Part shown: positions 33,812 to 42,937 of the stretch, in pieces
Layout: every line of letters begins with the position of its first letter
How positions within the stretch are numbered: position 1 is the stretch's first letter
The notes under the pieces: model-generated
The model's input: the letters and a program-made list of their open reading frames with translations, nothing else
Told to the model about the DNA's origin: nothing
Database searches by the model: none
Assembly: GCA_002336895.1 (NCBI GenBank)
Contig: DDFC01000032.1
Span: 248,001-312,000 of the forward strand
DNA length: 64,000 nt
Source: Verrucomicrobiaceae bacterium UBA1938
GTDB taxonomy: Bacteria; Verrucomicrobiota; Verrucomicrobiia; Verrucomicrobiales; Verrucomicrobiaceae
Reading direction: 5' to 3'
Program-made: the position numbers and the translations under genes

Positions 33812-36800
33812 ATGCCATTAAAGTTTATACTTAAAAGCGATCTAGCATTAGGTGACATCGTCGTAATGACGGCAGCGATCAGGGAGCTACACCTCCAATA
33901 TCCTGGCAAATTTATAACAGATGTACGAACGCATTTTCCTGCCGTTTGGGAGAACAATCCCTATATCACGCAATTGAAAGATGATGATCCTAAAGCGAAA
34001 ACGATCAGGTGTGATTATCCTCTCATTAACTACAGCAATCAGAGACCATATCATTTTCTGCATGGATACACGCAAGATCTTGCAAACAAACTTCATGTTC
34101 GCCTCGATTTAACAAAGTTTCATGGTGATATTCACTTAAGAGCCGAAGAGAAAAAGTGGATTTCACAGATTCATGAACGCACCGGATTTGATACCCCCTT
34201 CTGGGTTATCAATGCCGGTGGCAAATTCGACTATACCATCAAGTGGTGGAAGAAGGATAATTATCAAGCAGTAGTAGACCATTTTCAGGGTCGGATCCTA
34301 TTTGTTCAAGTTGGAGATAATCAGCACTATCACCCTAAATTAGAGCGCGTTTTTGACTTGCGTGGAAAAACAAATATTCGTCAGTTGATTCGCCTTATCC
34401 ATCATAGTCAGGGTGTTCTTTGTCCGGTAACCTCTCTAATGCATTTGGCAGCCGCCGTCGAGACTAAGCATGCAAATAGGAAAGTGAGACCATGTGTCGT
34501 TATTGCAGGGGGAAGAGAACCGGCACATTGGGAGGAGTATCCAGGCCATCAATTTCTGCACACCATCGGCTCCTTGTCATGTTGCGCTAATGGTGGTTGC
34601 TGGAAATCACGGACACTACCCCTTGGAGACGGTGATCTCAAAGATGCTGTAGGAGGACTTTGCACAAAAGTGCTAGATGCACACCCTTTATGCATGTCAA
34701 TGATCAGCCCCGAAAAGGTTATCGAATCTATAGAGAGTTATCTCGCTGGTGATAATTGGTTTCCACTCAGTCCGTGGGAAGCAGACCAAGTTGCAGGAAT
34801 AGTGGGATGGAATGCAAGGTCCGTAAGATTCGCGCAACCGAAAACCGATGCCTTCGAAAACCGGGGAAATTGGTTACCAAATCATTTTTCAGTAGTCAAT
34901 GACCAGAATGCATTATTCCGGACATCTTCTGCCGTCAAACAAATATCGCCATATCCAAATTTGTTCAAAGATCGTGGAATCGTCATCTGCGGAGGAGGAT
35001 TGCGCTATTTACCCTCCGTCTATATCAATATTAAAATACTTCGCGCTTATGGCTGTAAGCTTGCAGTGGAGCTATGGCATAGAACACATGAAGTGCCTGA
35101 CACCTTCCGTAATCTTCTTGAAGGTGAGGGAGTGATATTTAGAAATGCAGGCGATACGAGCTTGCAGTCAGGAGCACCAAAATCCGGCTGGGAGCTTAAG
35201 AGCTACTCCATTGTTCACAGTTCTTTCGAAGAAGTTCTGTATCTAGATGCAGACAACATGCCTGTGAAAGATCCCACTTACCTTTTTGAAACTAAAGAAT
35301 ACTTGTCCAACGGTGCTGTGTTCTGGCCAGATTACGGACGCCTTGCTTGCGACGACCCGATCTGGTCAGTCTGTGGAGTGGAATACCAGGACGAGCCAGA
35401 GTTCGAAAGCGGCCAAATCCTGGTCAACAAGAGCAAATGTTGGAAGGCGCTGAACCTTGCTCACTGGTATAACGCGAATTCTGCCTTTTTTTATAGACAT
35501 TTCATGGGCGACAAAGAAACGTTTCATATTGCCTTCCGCTTTTTAAAACAACCTTATTCGATGACCTCCTATGGCATCCTAAATCTATCTGACGCTGTCA
35601 TGTGCCAGCATGATTTTGACGGGCAAAGGGTGTTTCAGCATCGAAATCGGGCCAAGTGGAAGATGTTTGGCGAAAACAAATCTATTCCAGGATTCACTGC
35701 AGAGAATCGCTGTTTGAAATACTTAAGGAAGTTGCGTCAGAAATGGGATGGCCGAATGGATGGGCAGAAGCGCTGGGATGACTCCATAGCATCTGAAGCC
35801 TCTTTGCAACTTTCCAAAGAATTGTTGGGACACTGCTGGGAGTTGCACATCACTGGTGAAAAAATTTTGCGATTACAATTCATGCAGGATGGGACGGTGA
35901 TCACCGAATCAGACAAGATCGTTTTTTGGGATACAGAGACCGAAGCCGAATCCTCTAAACTGATTTTTAGCAATGAGGAAAAAATCGTCGGCGAACTTTC
36001 AAAAACTTCGCAGAATTCATGGGTGGGAACTTTCAACCTAGGAGCGAAGTCCGTCCATGTATCTGTTTGTGCCTGGCGCAACTCAGAAATACCTCACTCT
36101 AAATTGGAAAATGAATTAATCGCACATGAATGGTTGTACATTTTTAAGCCCGGCGTAAGACGTTTGATGCAATTTGGGAAGCGGGGTGAAATTGCCAACG
36201 GTGCAGGCACCCTTGAGTCGCGTTGGCACATCGAGGAGAAAGACTCCCAGGTTTTTCTTCACCTTAGCGACTTCACACAGATCAATGTTTCCCTACGCAA
36301 AAAGGATCGAGACTCATGGCAGAGCGATGCAACAGGAGATAATCGCATGGAACTTCATAAAGTCCTGCGTCGCGACAGAAAATCTCGTCGAATGAGTAAC
36401 CTGACAACCTCAAGACCGGCCGCAATCGCAGACATTTCCAGCCAATGGTACGCTTCCGTCTGCGAAATCTTGAAGGAAAAGCCCATCTACAACAGGGGGC
36501 AATGGGAGGTTGCTTCGATCTTTGCCGCCGCCAGAGATATCCTCACACCAAGTTCGACCGCCACAGTGATATCCCCGCAGTTCAACCCGCTTGTGGATGC
36601 TCTTGCCTCCCTTCGAATAAAGGTCAATTGCTTCGAACTAGCAAACAGGTCCGTCAATAAATCTCCAGATGATCACTGGTGCCGCACCCTGAAATCGGAG
36701 CTCAGCAACAGAACCGTTTCACAGCCGGATGAATTCACGAAAGCCGTCTCCTTAAACATGTGGCCCGTCTCCATGACTTCTTCGTTATTAGAGAACCAAA

Positions 36801-37168
36801 AAACCGTTGTGATTATGCAAGGAGCTCTTTCTCGTTTTGATGAGGTGCTTGAATCCACCCCCGGCCTCCTTGAATACATTAGCTCAGCCTCTACTCGGGC
36901 ACTGATTGTCACAGGTGACATACAGGTTCATGTTGGAGACAAGATCAAATCTCATTTTAAAGTCCATGAAGAGTCTTTGAATAAGATCGTCGATATGCTT
37001 CGTGAAATGGACTTTAAAATCAAACAGAACAACGTGTTCGGCAACTCCATTATCGAACAAAGCACCGACACCCGACCCTATTCACCAGGTCAGCACATCG
37101 TGATAAACGCGGGTAATGCTATCCTAACATCGTATATTCTCATAGCGATAAGAGATAAAAAGCACTAA
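33812..37168 (+). CDS. Multidomain glycosyltransferase, GT9-like module plus mannosyltransferase-like module (1118 aa)
   Basis: Residues 1-310 repeat the GT9-like architecture of the gene at 30081 (LKSDLALGDIVVMTAAIRELH, FWVINAGGKFDYTIKWWK, HLAAAVE, CCANGGCWKSR). Residues about 380-620 resemble the alpha-1,3-mannosyltransferase (GT71/MNN1-like) fold: RGIVICGGGLRYLPSVYINIKILR, HSSFEEVLYLDADNMPVKDPTYLFE with its DAD metal motif, FESGQILVNKSKCW, HFMGDKETFHIAF. Residues 660-1118 are a third unassigned part with a beta-sandwich-like feel. Fusion of two transferases suggests sequential addition of sugars to one acceptor. No signal peptide; GT9 enzymes act on the cytosolic membrane face. Confidence 0.75.
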   Translation: MPLKFILKSDLALGDIVVMTAAIRELHLQYPGKFITDVRTHFPAVWENNPYITQLKDDDPKAKTIRCDYPLINYSNQRPYHFLHGYTQDLANKLHVRLDLTKFHGDIHLRAEEKKWISQIHERTGFDTPFWVINAGGKFDYTIKWWKKDNYQAVVDHFQGRILFVQVGDNQHYHPKLERVFDLRGKTNIRQLIRLIHHSQGVLCPVTSLMHLAAAVETKHANRKVRPCVVIAGGREPAHWEEYPGHQFLHTIGSLSCCANGGCWKSRTLPLGDGDLKDAVGGLCTKVLDAHPLCMSMISPEKVIESIESYLAGDNWFPLSPWEADQVAGIVGWNARSVRFAQPKTDAFENRGNWLPNHFSVVNDQNALFRTSSAVKQISPYPNLFKDRGIVICGGGLRYLPSVYINIKILRAYGCKLAVELWHRTHEVPDTFRNLLEGEGVIFRNAGDTSLQSGAPKSGWELKSYSIVHSSFEEVLYLDADNMPVKDPTYLFETKEYLSNGAVFWPDYGRLACDDPIWSVCGVEYQDEPEFESGQILVNKSKCWKALNLAHWYNANSAFFYRHFMGDKETFHIAFRFLKQPYSMTSYGILNLSDAVMCQHDFDGQRVFQHRNRAKWKMFGENKSIPGFTAENRCLKYLRKLRQKWDGRMDGQKRWDDSIASEASLQLSKELLGHCWELHITGEKILRLQFMQDGTVITESDKIVFWDTETEAESSKLIFSNEEKIVGELSKTSQNSWVGTFNLGAKSVHVSVCAWRNSEIPHSKLENELIAHEWLYIFKPGVRRLMQFGKRGEIANGAGTLESRWHIEEKDSQVFLHLSDFTQINVSLRKKDRDSWQSDATGDNRMELHKVLRRDRKSRRMSNLTTSRPAAIADISSQWYASVCEILKEKPIYNRGQWEVASIFAAARDILTPSSTATVISPQFNPLVDALASLRIKVNCFELANRSVNKSPDDHWCRTLKSELSNRTVSQPDEFTKAVSLNMWPVSMTSSLLENQKTVVIMQGALSRFDEVLESTPGLLEYISSASTRALIVTGDIQVHVGDKIKSHFKVHEESLNKIVDMLREMDFKIKQNNVFGNSIIEQSTDTRPYSPGQHIVINAGNAILTSYILIAIRDKKH

Positions 37169-37261
37169 TACCCCACAGGCCCGATGAATGTAGTGCCAAA
37201 TTTGCACAATCGGCAATGAGTATGCCGAAAGGATACACCTAAAATAATTTATTACCCTAGC

Positions 37262-38809
37262 ATGAATAATGTAAAATATTGTTTTGTCACAATCACTGAT
37301 TACTCATTTTTTCCTGGGACCGTGGCGACGGTCAATAGTATTTTATATTTCCACCCCAACGCTACGATTTATGTAGTTCAGAACGATAAATCTCCTCTGT
37401 CTGGCCCTCAAGCTATGCTGCTTCGTCAGAGCCCGCAGGTGACGTTGGTCCATTCGAAAACCATGGAACGTGATGACCGCTATATCAATGCATGGGAGTT
37501 GAAAGCTTATGCCGCTAATGATCTATGCGTAGGCTTTGATGTGATTGTAGGAATTGACTCGGATTGCCTGCTCTGCTCGCCGGTAGAGGAACAAATCGTC
37601 CACGCTTATAAGAGCGGTGGCTGGCTGGGAGGAAAAGATGGCGATGGAACTAATTATGGGAATGACTACAACATATACGGAATGCAGACCCCTACTAAGA
37701 ACCTCAAATACATGAGCACTTCTCTATATTTCTGTGCTGTTACAGAAGAAAACCGCCAAATTCTTGCCAGGTGGGCTGAGTGTTGCAGCAAAGCGGTCTT
37801 TAACGGCCAAGGGCCCTTCCCCGGACACGGTGACCAAGGCGTTTTAAACGCCGTTCTGTTCACCAGAAACAAATCCCAGAAAGTTGAACTGCTTCCCAAT
37901 GAGCTCTGGAGCCAGCACTGGGTTTATTGGAATACAATCTCTGATTTTCAAAATGGATCTTTTATCAATCGCTCAGTGGGTATGAAGAATCAGCGCTCCT
38001 TCCACTGTGGTGGGGCAGAGAAATTCTGGAACAAGCAGCATCGCGATCGCGTAGTGCTCGACCATCCATTGCAAACTTATCCTTACGTTTGGTATCTTGC
38101 TATGTTTTGGTTTGGGACATGTCGGGAATGGATTCGAGACCCGGCTCAGTACCTTCCACAAGCATGCTATCATTTGGTGGAAGACTTGTTTGCCTTTTTA
38201 CCCCAAATTATGGCTGTTCATCCTACATCACGACAACTCTGGGAGGAAGTCACTGATGCTTTGCTCAACCGTGCCATTCATGGCATTCCGCGCTTTCTGA
38301 CTTTGGGAGGAGATAGTATGAGCGAGATGATTGATTTGGTTGCTTCACATCTGCATTTTCGTCGTTACGTAGAGATCGGGAGCTACGAGGGCGGCTCTAT
38401 TCTCACCATAGCGCTACGCTTTCAAAACCGAGATATTGACTTTTATGCGATCGAGTCGTTCATGGGTAATTTTGATGGAACAATGGATGGCGGGCGATTG
38501 CCATCACGCAGTCAATTTTTATCAAATATTGCCCGTTTTCCCTCAGCCCGCGTAAAACTCCTTGCAGGTGACTCCCTATACAACGCGTCCCTCTTCGCCG
38601 ATGCCAGCATAGATTGCTTATTCATTGATGGCAGTCATGACACTTCCGCTGTTTTGAATGACATTGATATTTGGTCTTCGAAAGTTAGGAAGGGAGGGAT
38701 CATTGCTGGAGATGATTATGGATGTGAATCCGTCACAAATGCCATTAAACAGCGATATCCTACGCACTCAGTGACCCCCTCAGGGCATGTGTGGTGGGTT
38801 CAGGTGTGA
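37262..38809 (+). CDS. Glycosyltransferase-methyltransferase fusion (515 aa)
   Basis: Residues 1-280 look like a GT-A transferase (NVKYCFVTITDYSFFPGTVATVNSIL at the start; DVIVGIDSDCLLCSPVEEQI carries the DSD motif; GHGDQGVLNAVLF fits the H-x-D-Q region). Residues about 350-515 are a Methyltransf_24-type SAM methyltransferase: RRYVEIGSYEGGSILTIALRF (SAM glycine loop), DIDFYAIESFMGNF, CLFIDGSHDTSAVLNDIDIW, KVRKGGIIAGDDYG. The fusion suggests sugar addition plus capping methylation in one chain. Follows the 1118-aa transferase by 93 bp. Confidence 0.8.
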   Translation: MNNVKYCFVTITDYSFFPGTVATVNSILYFHPNATIYVVQNDKSPLSGPQAMLLRQSPQVTLVHSKTMERDDRYINAWELKAYAANDLCVGFDVIVGIDSDCLLCSPVEEQIVHAYKSGGWLGGKDGDGTNYGNDYNIYGMQTPTKNLKYMSTSLYFCAVTEENRQILARWAECCSKAVFNGQGPFPGHGDQGVLNAVLFTRNKSQKVELLPNELWSQHWVYWNTISDFQNGSFINRSVGMKNQRSFHCGGAEKFWNKQHRDRVVLDHPLQTYPYVWYLAMFWFGTCREWIRDPAQYLPQACYHLVEDLFAFLPQIMAVHPTSRQLWEEVTDALLNRAIHGIPRFLTLGGDSMSEMIDLVASHLHFRRYVEIGSYEGGSILTIALRFQNRDIDFYAIESFMGNFDGTMDGGRLPSRSQFLSNIARFPSARVKLLAGDSLYNASLFADASIDCLFIDGSHDTSAVLNDIDIWSSKVRKGGIIAGDDYGCESVTNAIKQRYPTHSVTPSGHVWWVQV

Positions 38810-38997
38810 TCAAAAAAGATTGATTAACCTTCACTATGTTGAGTGCACTGTCTGATGCACTGCGCACAGGGATTAATCTTGATGCAGCCGTTGCGACATG
38901 CTGCGGTCAACTATGCAAAAACGGATGACGCGGCATAAGCTAAAGCGCAGTAAAGACGGATGAGCAGATTAATGCAGTAAAATTCGGCCATGTCGTA

Positions 38998-39489
38998 GTG
39001 GCTCTAGCACTCCATGCAATTGTGAATACCATTTTGAAAATCATCTCAGGCGGACAAACCGGCGCAGACAGAGCTGGACTTGATGTCGCGATTGCTCTGA
39101 ACATTCCTTATGGTGGATGGTGTCCGAAGGGCCGGAAGGCAGAGGATGGCCCGATAGTTGCAAAATACGGTCTCACCGAAACCCCAAGCGCCAATTATCT
39201 CCAACGCACCGAGTGGAATGTTCATGATACGGATGGCACGATTGTCTTCACGATGGCCAAGGAGGTCACAGGATGATCATTGCGAACCGTTGAATTTGCA
39301 AAAAAGCACAACAAGCCCTGCCTCCATGTGTCCAAGGCAGATTCGAAACCACCTGAACTATTGGTGACCGACTTCATCAAGCAGCACGGCATCAAATTGC
39401 TCAACATTGCTGGATCGAGAGAGAGCAAGGAACCAGGGATCAATGAATGGGTGAGGCTGGTTTTAGAGCGTTCATTGTTTTGCAATTGA
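38998..39489 (+). pseudogene. Putative molybdenum-carrier/Rossmann protein (YpsA-like), split by in-frame UGA
   Basis: The first half, LKIISGGQTGADRAGLDVAIALNIPYGGWCPKGRKAEDGPI...YLQRTEWNVHDTDGTIVFTMAKEVTG, is the start of this family. Translation stops at TGA 39274-39276, but the same frame continues directly with SLRTVEFAKKHNKPCLHVS...KLLNIAGSRESKEPGINEWVRLVLE, which matches the second half. A single change of GGA to TGA would restore the expected Gly-Gly-Ser. The likely start is GTG 39022 or TTG 39034. Most simply a nonsense mutation or a sequence error. Confidence 0.8.
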
Positions 39490-39513
39490 GGACAGCCGGA
39501 GCACATTGAAGCG

Positions 39514-39998
39514 ATGACCGCCCAAGAATTCCGCAAAGCATGTGAAGTCGCAGAAGGCTACATTGATCTGGGCCTTTTGATGATGCGCTGAACATTTTGG
39601 AGGATCTGCCGACTCAAGCCAGGATCTCCAAGGAGGCCATCATCCTTCACATGACCATTCTCGTGAAATCGGGACAGCCACTCAAAGCATCGTACCTGGG
39701 CGAGAATCTGTGCTTTGGTGGTCCTGACAACGTTGGCCTGATGCTTGAGGTGGCACAGTTGAAGCATGACGCCGGCGAGTTCACTGAAGCGATTAAATGG
39801 CTTAGGTCCGTGGAACCCAAATGCCAGCACACAGGACAATTCCATCTGCTCAGGGCTAGGTGTCATGCGGGATTGGGCGACCGTGAAGCATGTATCTTGG
39901 CTCTCCGAGAGGCACACAGAATCAATCCAGACCTCAGAATGATGAGCCTTGAAGATCCAGCATTCGACATGATATTCGGCAAAGCCCCAACACTTTAA
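39514..39998 (+). pseudogene. TPR-like protein with one-base frameshift
   Basis: MTAQEFRKACEVAEGYIDLGL reads from 39514, then at TTTT (39575-39578) continues in the wrong frame to TGA at 39589. Adding one T gives GLFDDALNILEDLPTQARISKEAIILHMTILVKSGQPLKA in the frame that then runs to 39998. The protein would be a TPR/tetratricopeptide-like helical repeat (EVAQLKHDAGEFTEAIKWLRSVEP...LLRARCHAGLGDREACILALREAHRINPDLR). It may be a deletion in a homopolymer, in vivo or in the assembly. Next to a 76-aa basic protein gene. Confidence 0.78.
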
Positions 39999-40002
39999 CA
40001 CC

Positions 40003-40233
40003 ATGCCCCTCCCCTCCGTATCTCAGCTCAAACAAGCCCTCAAACTCGCAATCAAACTCGAAGAAGCACAGTCTGAACTCGCTTCCATCTTGGGTGAATC
40101 CTCAGACACGGCAAAGAGAGGCCCAGGACGCCCAAGGAAGCAGCGCACCATGTCTGAAGAGGGCAAAAAGCGTATTGCGGAAGCCCAGAAAAAGCGTTGG
40201 GCAGCTCAGAAGAAGGCGGCACCGAAGGCATAA
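40003..40233 (+). CDS. Small basic DNA-binding-like protein (76 aa)
   Basis: A helical first half (LKQALKLAIKLEEAQSELASIL) and a second half with an AT-hook-like RGPGRPRKQR followed by SEEGKKRIAEAQKKRWAAQKK, a motif pair common in small nucleoid proteins of this phylum. Probably binds AT-rich DNA. It starts 4 bp after the broken TPR gene and may be cotranscribed with it. Confidence 0.65.
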   Translation: MPLPSVSQLKQALKLAIKLEEAQSELASILGESSDTAKRGPGRPRKQRTMSEEGKKRIAEAQKKRWAAQKKAAPKA

Positions 40234-40248
40234 CCATACCATTGCTAA

Positions 40249-40461
40249 ATGCTCGACATCAGGGAGCGCCTAAAGATCAACTCCCTTGTGCGAAGAAGCC
40301 CTGCTTTACATCACGCTCTCAGATCGAAGTTAAATGGAATACTGAGGCCCCTGATGGTCTGGTGGGAGTTATTCCGGTCCATTGAAGTCAAAACTCATAG
40401 ACGCAAGGGGAAGCCTCACAGTTTTGTAAACAGGGGATCTCCGGCCTCGCTCAAGGGGTAG
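40249..40461 (+). CDS. Possible small basic protein (70 aa)
   Basis: A 70-codon frame (MLDIRERLKINSLVRRSPALHHALRSK...) with a helical, basic composition. It overlaps the 3' end of the JAMM-E1 gene on the other strand by 46 bp. Nothing else supports it. Confidence 0.28.
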   Translation: MLDIRERLKINSLVRRSPALHHALRSKLNGILRPLMVWWELFRSIEVKTHRRKGKPHSFVNRGSPASLKG

Positions 40462-41789
40462 TGAGAGCAAACAGTCCCTTCTAATGCCGGAGCCAGTTTA
40501 GAATCAGACATCGTCAGCCGGCTTCCTCGCAAATCGATCTTTGCCGCTGGTATAGAGCCATCGGACCAGCCTGTTAGGAGCGCAATTGCCTCTCCAACGG
40601 CGGTCGAAGCCAGTATGCCATTCGGCCAAACGACCTGAGGCTGGACACCAGCGTTATAATCCTGAATTTCGGCGCTCAGCGTTTCCTTGGTGAGAACCCT
40701 TAGACAGTGCATGCACGGTTTGCCGGGCATTGAGAGAACGGTCTGGCCGTAAATTTCAGGAGACCTTTTCTGGGGCCGGTTTACCACCATTCCGATATCG
40801 ATGAACGGAATCAGGTGGGCCCGGCAGAAGGCTTCGAGCTGACGTCGACCGTCGAAGCTGTCAATCGAGCCGAATACGATGTCTGACTCCCGCACCTCGT
40901 CGATCTTGTCCTGCCAATTTAATGGGCGGTCATCCACGTGTGCGTTCGGCTGAAGTCCCCGGAACAGCCGCGACGCGATGAAGGTCTTATGCCGCTTGAA
41001 AACGACGTCCCAACAAGTGGCTCCAACCAATCGGTTCAAGTTCGTAAACTCGACCCGGTCTCTATCACACAGGATGACATTCTGGAAACCAATATGCGCA
41101 AGCTGCTGGGAAATGTGCGATCCGCCGCCTCCAAGACCTGCAATGGTCACCTTACAACTCTCTAAAATAGCCTGCGCATTCTCGCCAAGGAAACTCTGGC
41201 GGTCGTAGCGAGCGGCGGATTCGGCGCCATATTTTTTCATCAGCACGCCCAAAAGCCTTGCTGCGATTCCTCGCTTTGGAACTGCATGAGCATTTCGGCG
41301 AGGTAGAATCATGGGATAGCCGATAACGGCTAAATCCTCGAAGTCATAAAGAACTCCATTTGTGGCACGTATTTGACCCCAAACACCGTTCTCGGAGATG
41401 ATACTCCATCCCTGCATCCTCTTGTCGTGCGCATTGGCCAAGCTCTGCACGACCTTCGGGCCTTCATGCAAATCGGTTGAGCTCGGGCCAGGGTGGCCTC
41501 GGCGCCCATGAGTGTGCACCCACAATTGCCCACAGTCGTCTCGCAATGCACGGCCCATCGCGACCTGAATTGCAACACCATTGATGCGCCCTCCGCAGGA
41601 TTTATCGTAGGTGTAGTGTTCGTCCGGAATGGAATGGTAGTCATAGCAGAGAATGAATGGACGACTGCCATGCTTGGCTTCGCGGAAGGAGAAAAAACCG
41701 AGCCTTTCGCCAGCAAACTGATGCGGCCGCTCAAGATCCTCAAGGGCTTGGACCAACAAGTCACGCGGAATTTTGACCAAGGCTTTCAC
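40416..41789 (-). CDS. JAMM peptidase-E1 (ThiF) fusion, ubiquitin-like system enzyme
   Basis: The GTG at 41789 is chosen: AGGAGG lies 9-10 bp before it, and it overlaps the stop of the E2-like gene (GTGA); an ATG frame from 41909 overlaps that gene by 124 bp. Residues 1-140 are a JAB/JAMM domain with all metal residues: Glu28 in GERLGFF, His92 and His94 in WVHTHGR, Ser103 and Asp106 in PSSTD. From about 165 a ThiF/E1 domain follows: adenylate loop IAGLGGGGSHISQQLAHIG, DRDRVEFTNLNR, and PCMHCLRVL with candidate catalytic Cys. One chain could both trim the Ubl tail and activate it. Last gene of the three-gene operon. Confidence 0.88.
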   Translation of the reverse strand: MKALVKIPRDLLVQALEDLERPHQFAGERLGFFSFREAKHGSRPFILCYDYHSIPDEHYTYDKSCGGRINGVAIQVAMGRALRDDCGQLWVHTHGRRGHPGPSSTDLHEGPKVVQSLANAHDKRMQGWSIISENGVWGQIRATNGVLYDFEDLAVIGYPMILPRRNAHAVPKRGIAARLLGVLMKKYGAESAARYDRQSFLGENAQAILESCKVTIAGLGGGGSHISQQLAHIGFQNVILCDRDRVEFTNLNRLVGATCWDVVFKRHKTFIASRLFRGLQPNAHVDDRPLNWQDKIDEVRESDIVFGSIDSFDGRRQLEAFCRAHLIPFIDIGMVVNRPQKRSPEIYGQTVLSMPGKPCMHCLRVLTKETLSAEIQDYNAGVQPQVVWPNGILASTAVGEAIALLTGWSDGSIPAAKIDLRGSRLTMSDSKLAPALEGTVCSHYPLSEAGDPLFTKL

Positions 41790-42130
41790 GGTTTGAACCC
41801 TCCTAAGTGGTCGATCACCATTTGCAGCAACGTCTGGCCCGGTTTTGTTTTCCAGGACAAGCCCCACCATTGCTTCCCCAGAATGACGGAGCCAGTCGCC
41901 GGATTCCAATTTGCCTTTCCAGGGTAATCCACCTTTTCTGAGATGAAGAGACGAGACGGGTAACCATCCCGTTCGGTCGGGCAGAGGAGTCCTACAACCG
42001 ATTTAGGTTTGCAAGGCGTAGGAAGCGTCAGTTTATCGATACGGATGAAGTCTACCCCCCCTTCGCTGGCGGCGGCCAGTTCGGGATAGATTGACTTCAA
42101 CTCGTCAATTTGTTCTTGTGGGAAGATCAT
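41786..42130 (-). CDS. E2-like (UBC-fold) protein of the Ubl operon
   Basis: 114 aa. Order and motifs fit a minimal bacterial E2: LKSIYPELAAASEGGVDFIRI, PTERDGYPSRLFIS (the region preceding the active site), NWNPATGSVILGKQWWGLSWKTKPGQTLLQMVIDHLGGF (HPNI-like turn and W...P...TLL). At the usual catalytic position the sequence reads GSVIL instead of GxxCL; the only cysteines are 40 and 50. It may be an E2 with a displaced Cys, or an inactive scaffold. Coupled one base after the Ubl stop and by GTGA to the E1 fusion. Confidence 0.7.
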   Translation of the reverse strand: MIFPQEQIDELKSIYPELAAASEGGVDFIRIDKLTLPTPCKPKSVVGLLCPTERDGYPSRLFISEKVDYPGKANWNPATGSVILGKQWWGLSWKTKPGQTLLQMVIDHLGGFKP

Positions 42131-42131
42131 C

Positions 42132-42851
42132 TTAGCTCGCCCCTCCGCTCATAGCGCTGCTGGCAAATTTTTCACCGCCCTTAATCTTAACGTGTTGATT
42201 TTCGCCGAGCGGCCTAAACTCACCGTCTTCGAAGATATTTAGCGTCTCATCGGCAGGCACCTGCCCGATACTACGAATCTCAACGACGCTGTGATCTCCA
42301 GGACGCAGCTGGTAGGGCTTGCTGTTGATTGTAATCTCCACGAGCTTCGGCTCTCCGCCACAACTGTCATCAGCCTGCTGCATCTCGATCCGGAACCTCT
42401 CGATGCCCGGTCCGGAAAGGTCGACTTCCTCGCCGCGATCTAGCATACGATCAGGTTTCCCCGAACATTCAAGCCACACACGGTAATCATTACTGACACA
42501 AGCGAGTTTAAGGAGAGTGGGCTCATTGATGATATTTGCCGCGCCCCAGTCTTGCCGCACCCCCTCCAATGTAAAGCGAAAGGAGCGGTCATTCTTGTAA
42601 GTTCGGAACTCTTTTACGTCCCGAATATTGATCGTTTCATCAAGGCTCAAGTCCTCGAGGATGCCGTCCTTTCGATAAGCATACACGAGAAACTCATCGA
42701 TTGGGTGGCGACCGCAGATCTGAAGAACGCGGCGACCGTTCATATCTTGATGGCTAGCATCGTACACTTTTTCGTCAATGACGATAGACTCTGTATTTAC
42801 GGTCGTGCTATGATGTTGCTTGCTCTCTCCTGCGAGTGTGGTCTGTTTCAT
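42132..42851 (-). CDS. Multi-ubiquitin-like protein (three Ubl domains)
   Basis: 239 aa with three ubiquitin-like repeats of about 70 residues: VIDEKVYDASHQDMNGRRVLQICGRHPIDEFLVYAYR (about 25-95), an intermediate diverged one (RQDWGAANIINEPTLLKLACVSNDYRVWLE, about 98-160), and KLVEITINSKPYQLRPGDHSVVEIRSIGQVPADETLNIFEDGEF (about 170-225). The C-terminus ends SSAMSGGAS, so Gly-Gly is followed by two residues that the JAMM domain could remove before E1 activation. This matches the Multi_ubiq family found next to E1/E2/JAB genes. First gene of the operon; upstream lies a CCTATATAGG operator. Confidence 0.85.
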   Translation of the reverse strand: MKQTTLAGESKQHHSTTVNTESIVIDEKVYDASHQDMNGRRVLQICGRHPIDEFLVYAYRKDGILEDLSLDETINIRDVKEFRTYKNDRSFRFTLEGVRQDWGAANIINEPTLLKLACVSNDYRVWLECSGKPDRMLDRGEEVDLSGPGIERFRIEMQQADDSCGGEPKLVEITINSKPYQLRPGDHSVVEIRSIGQVPADETLNIFEDGEFRPLGENQHVKIKGGEKFASSAMSGGAS

Positions 42852-42937
42852 ATATGTATTTTCTGATAGCGCCTTGAATTGATTCCTCGGCTTATAGTTA
42901 ACATGCGGCCAAATGCGCTTCCAGTCGATGAGGGCTG

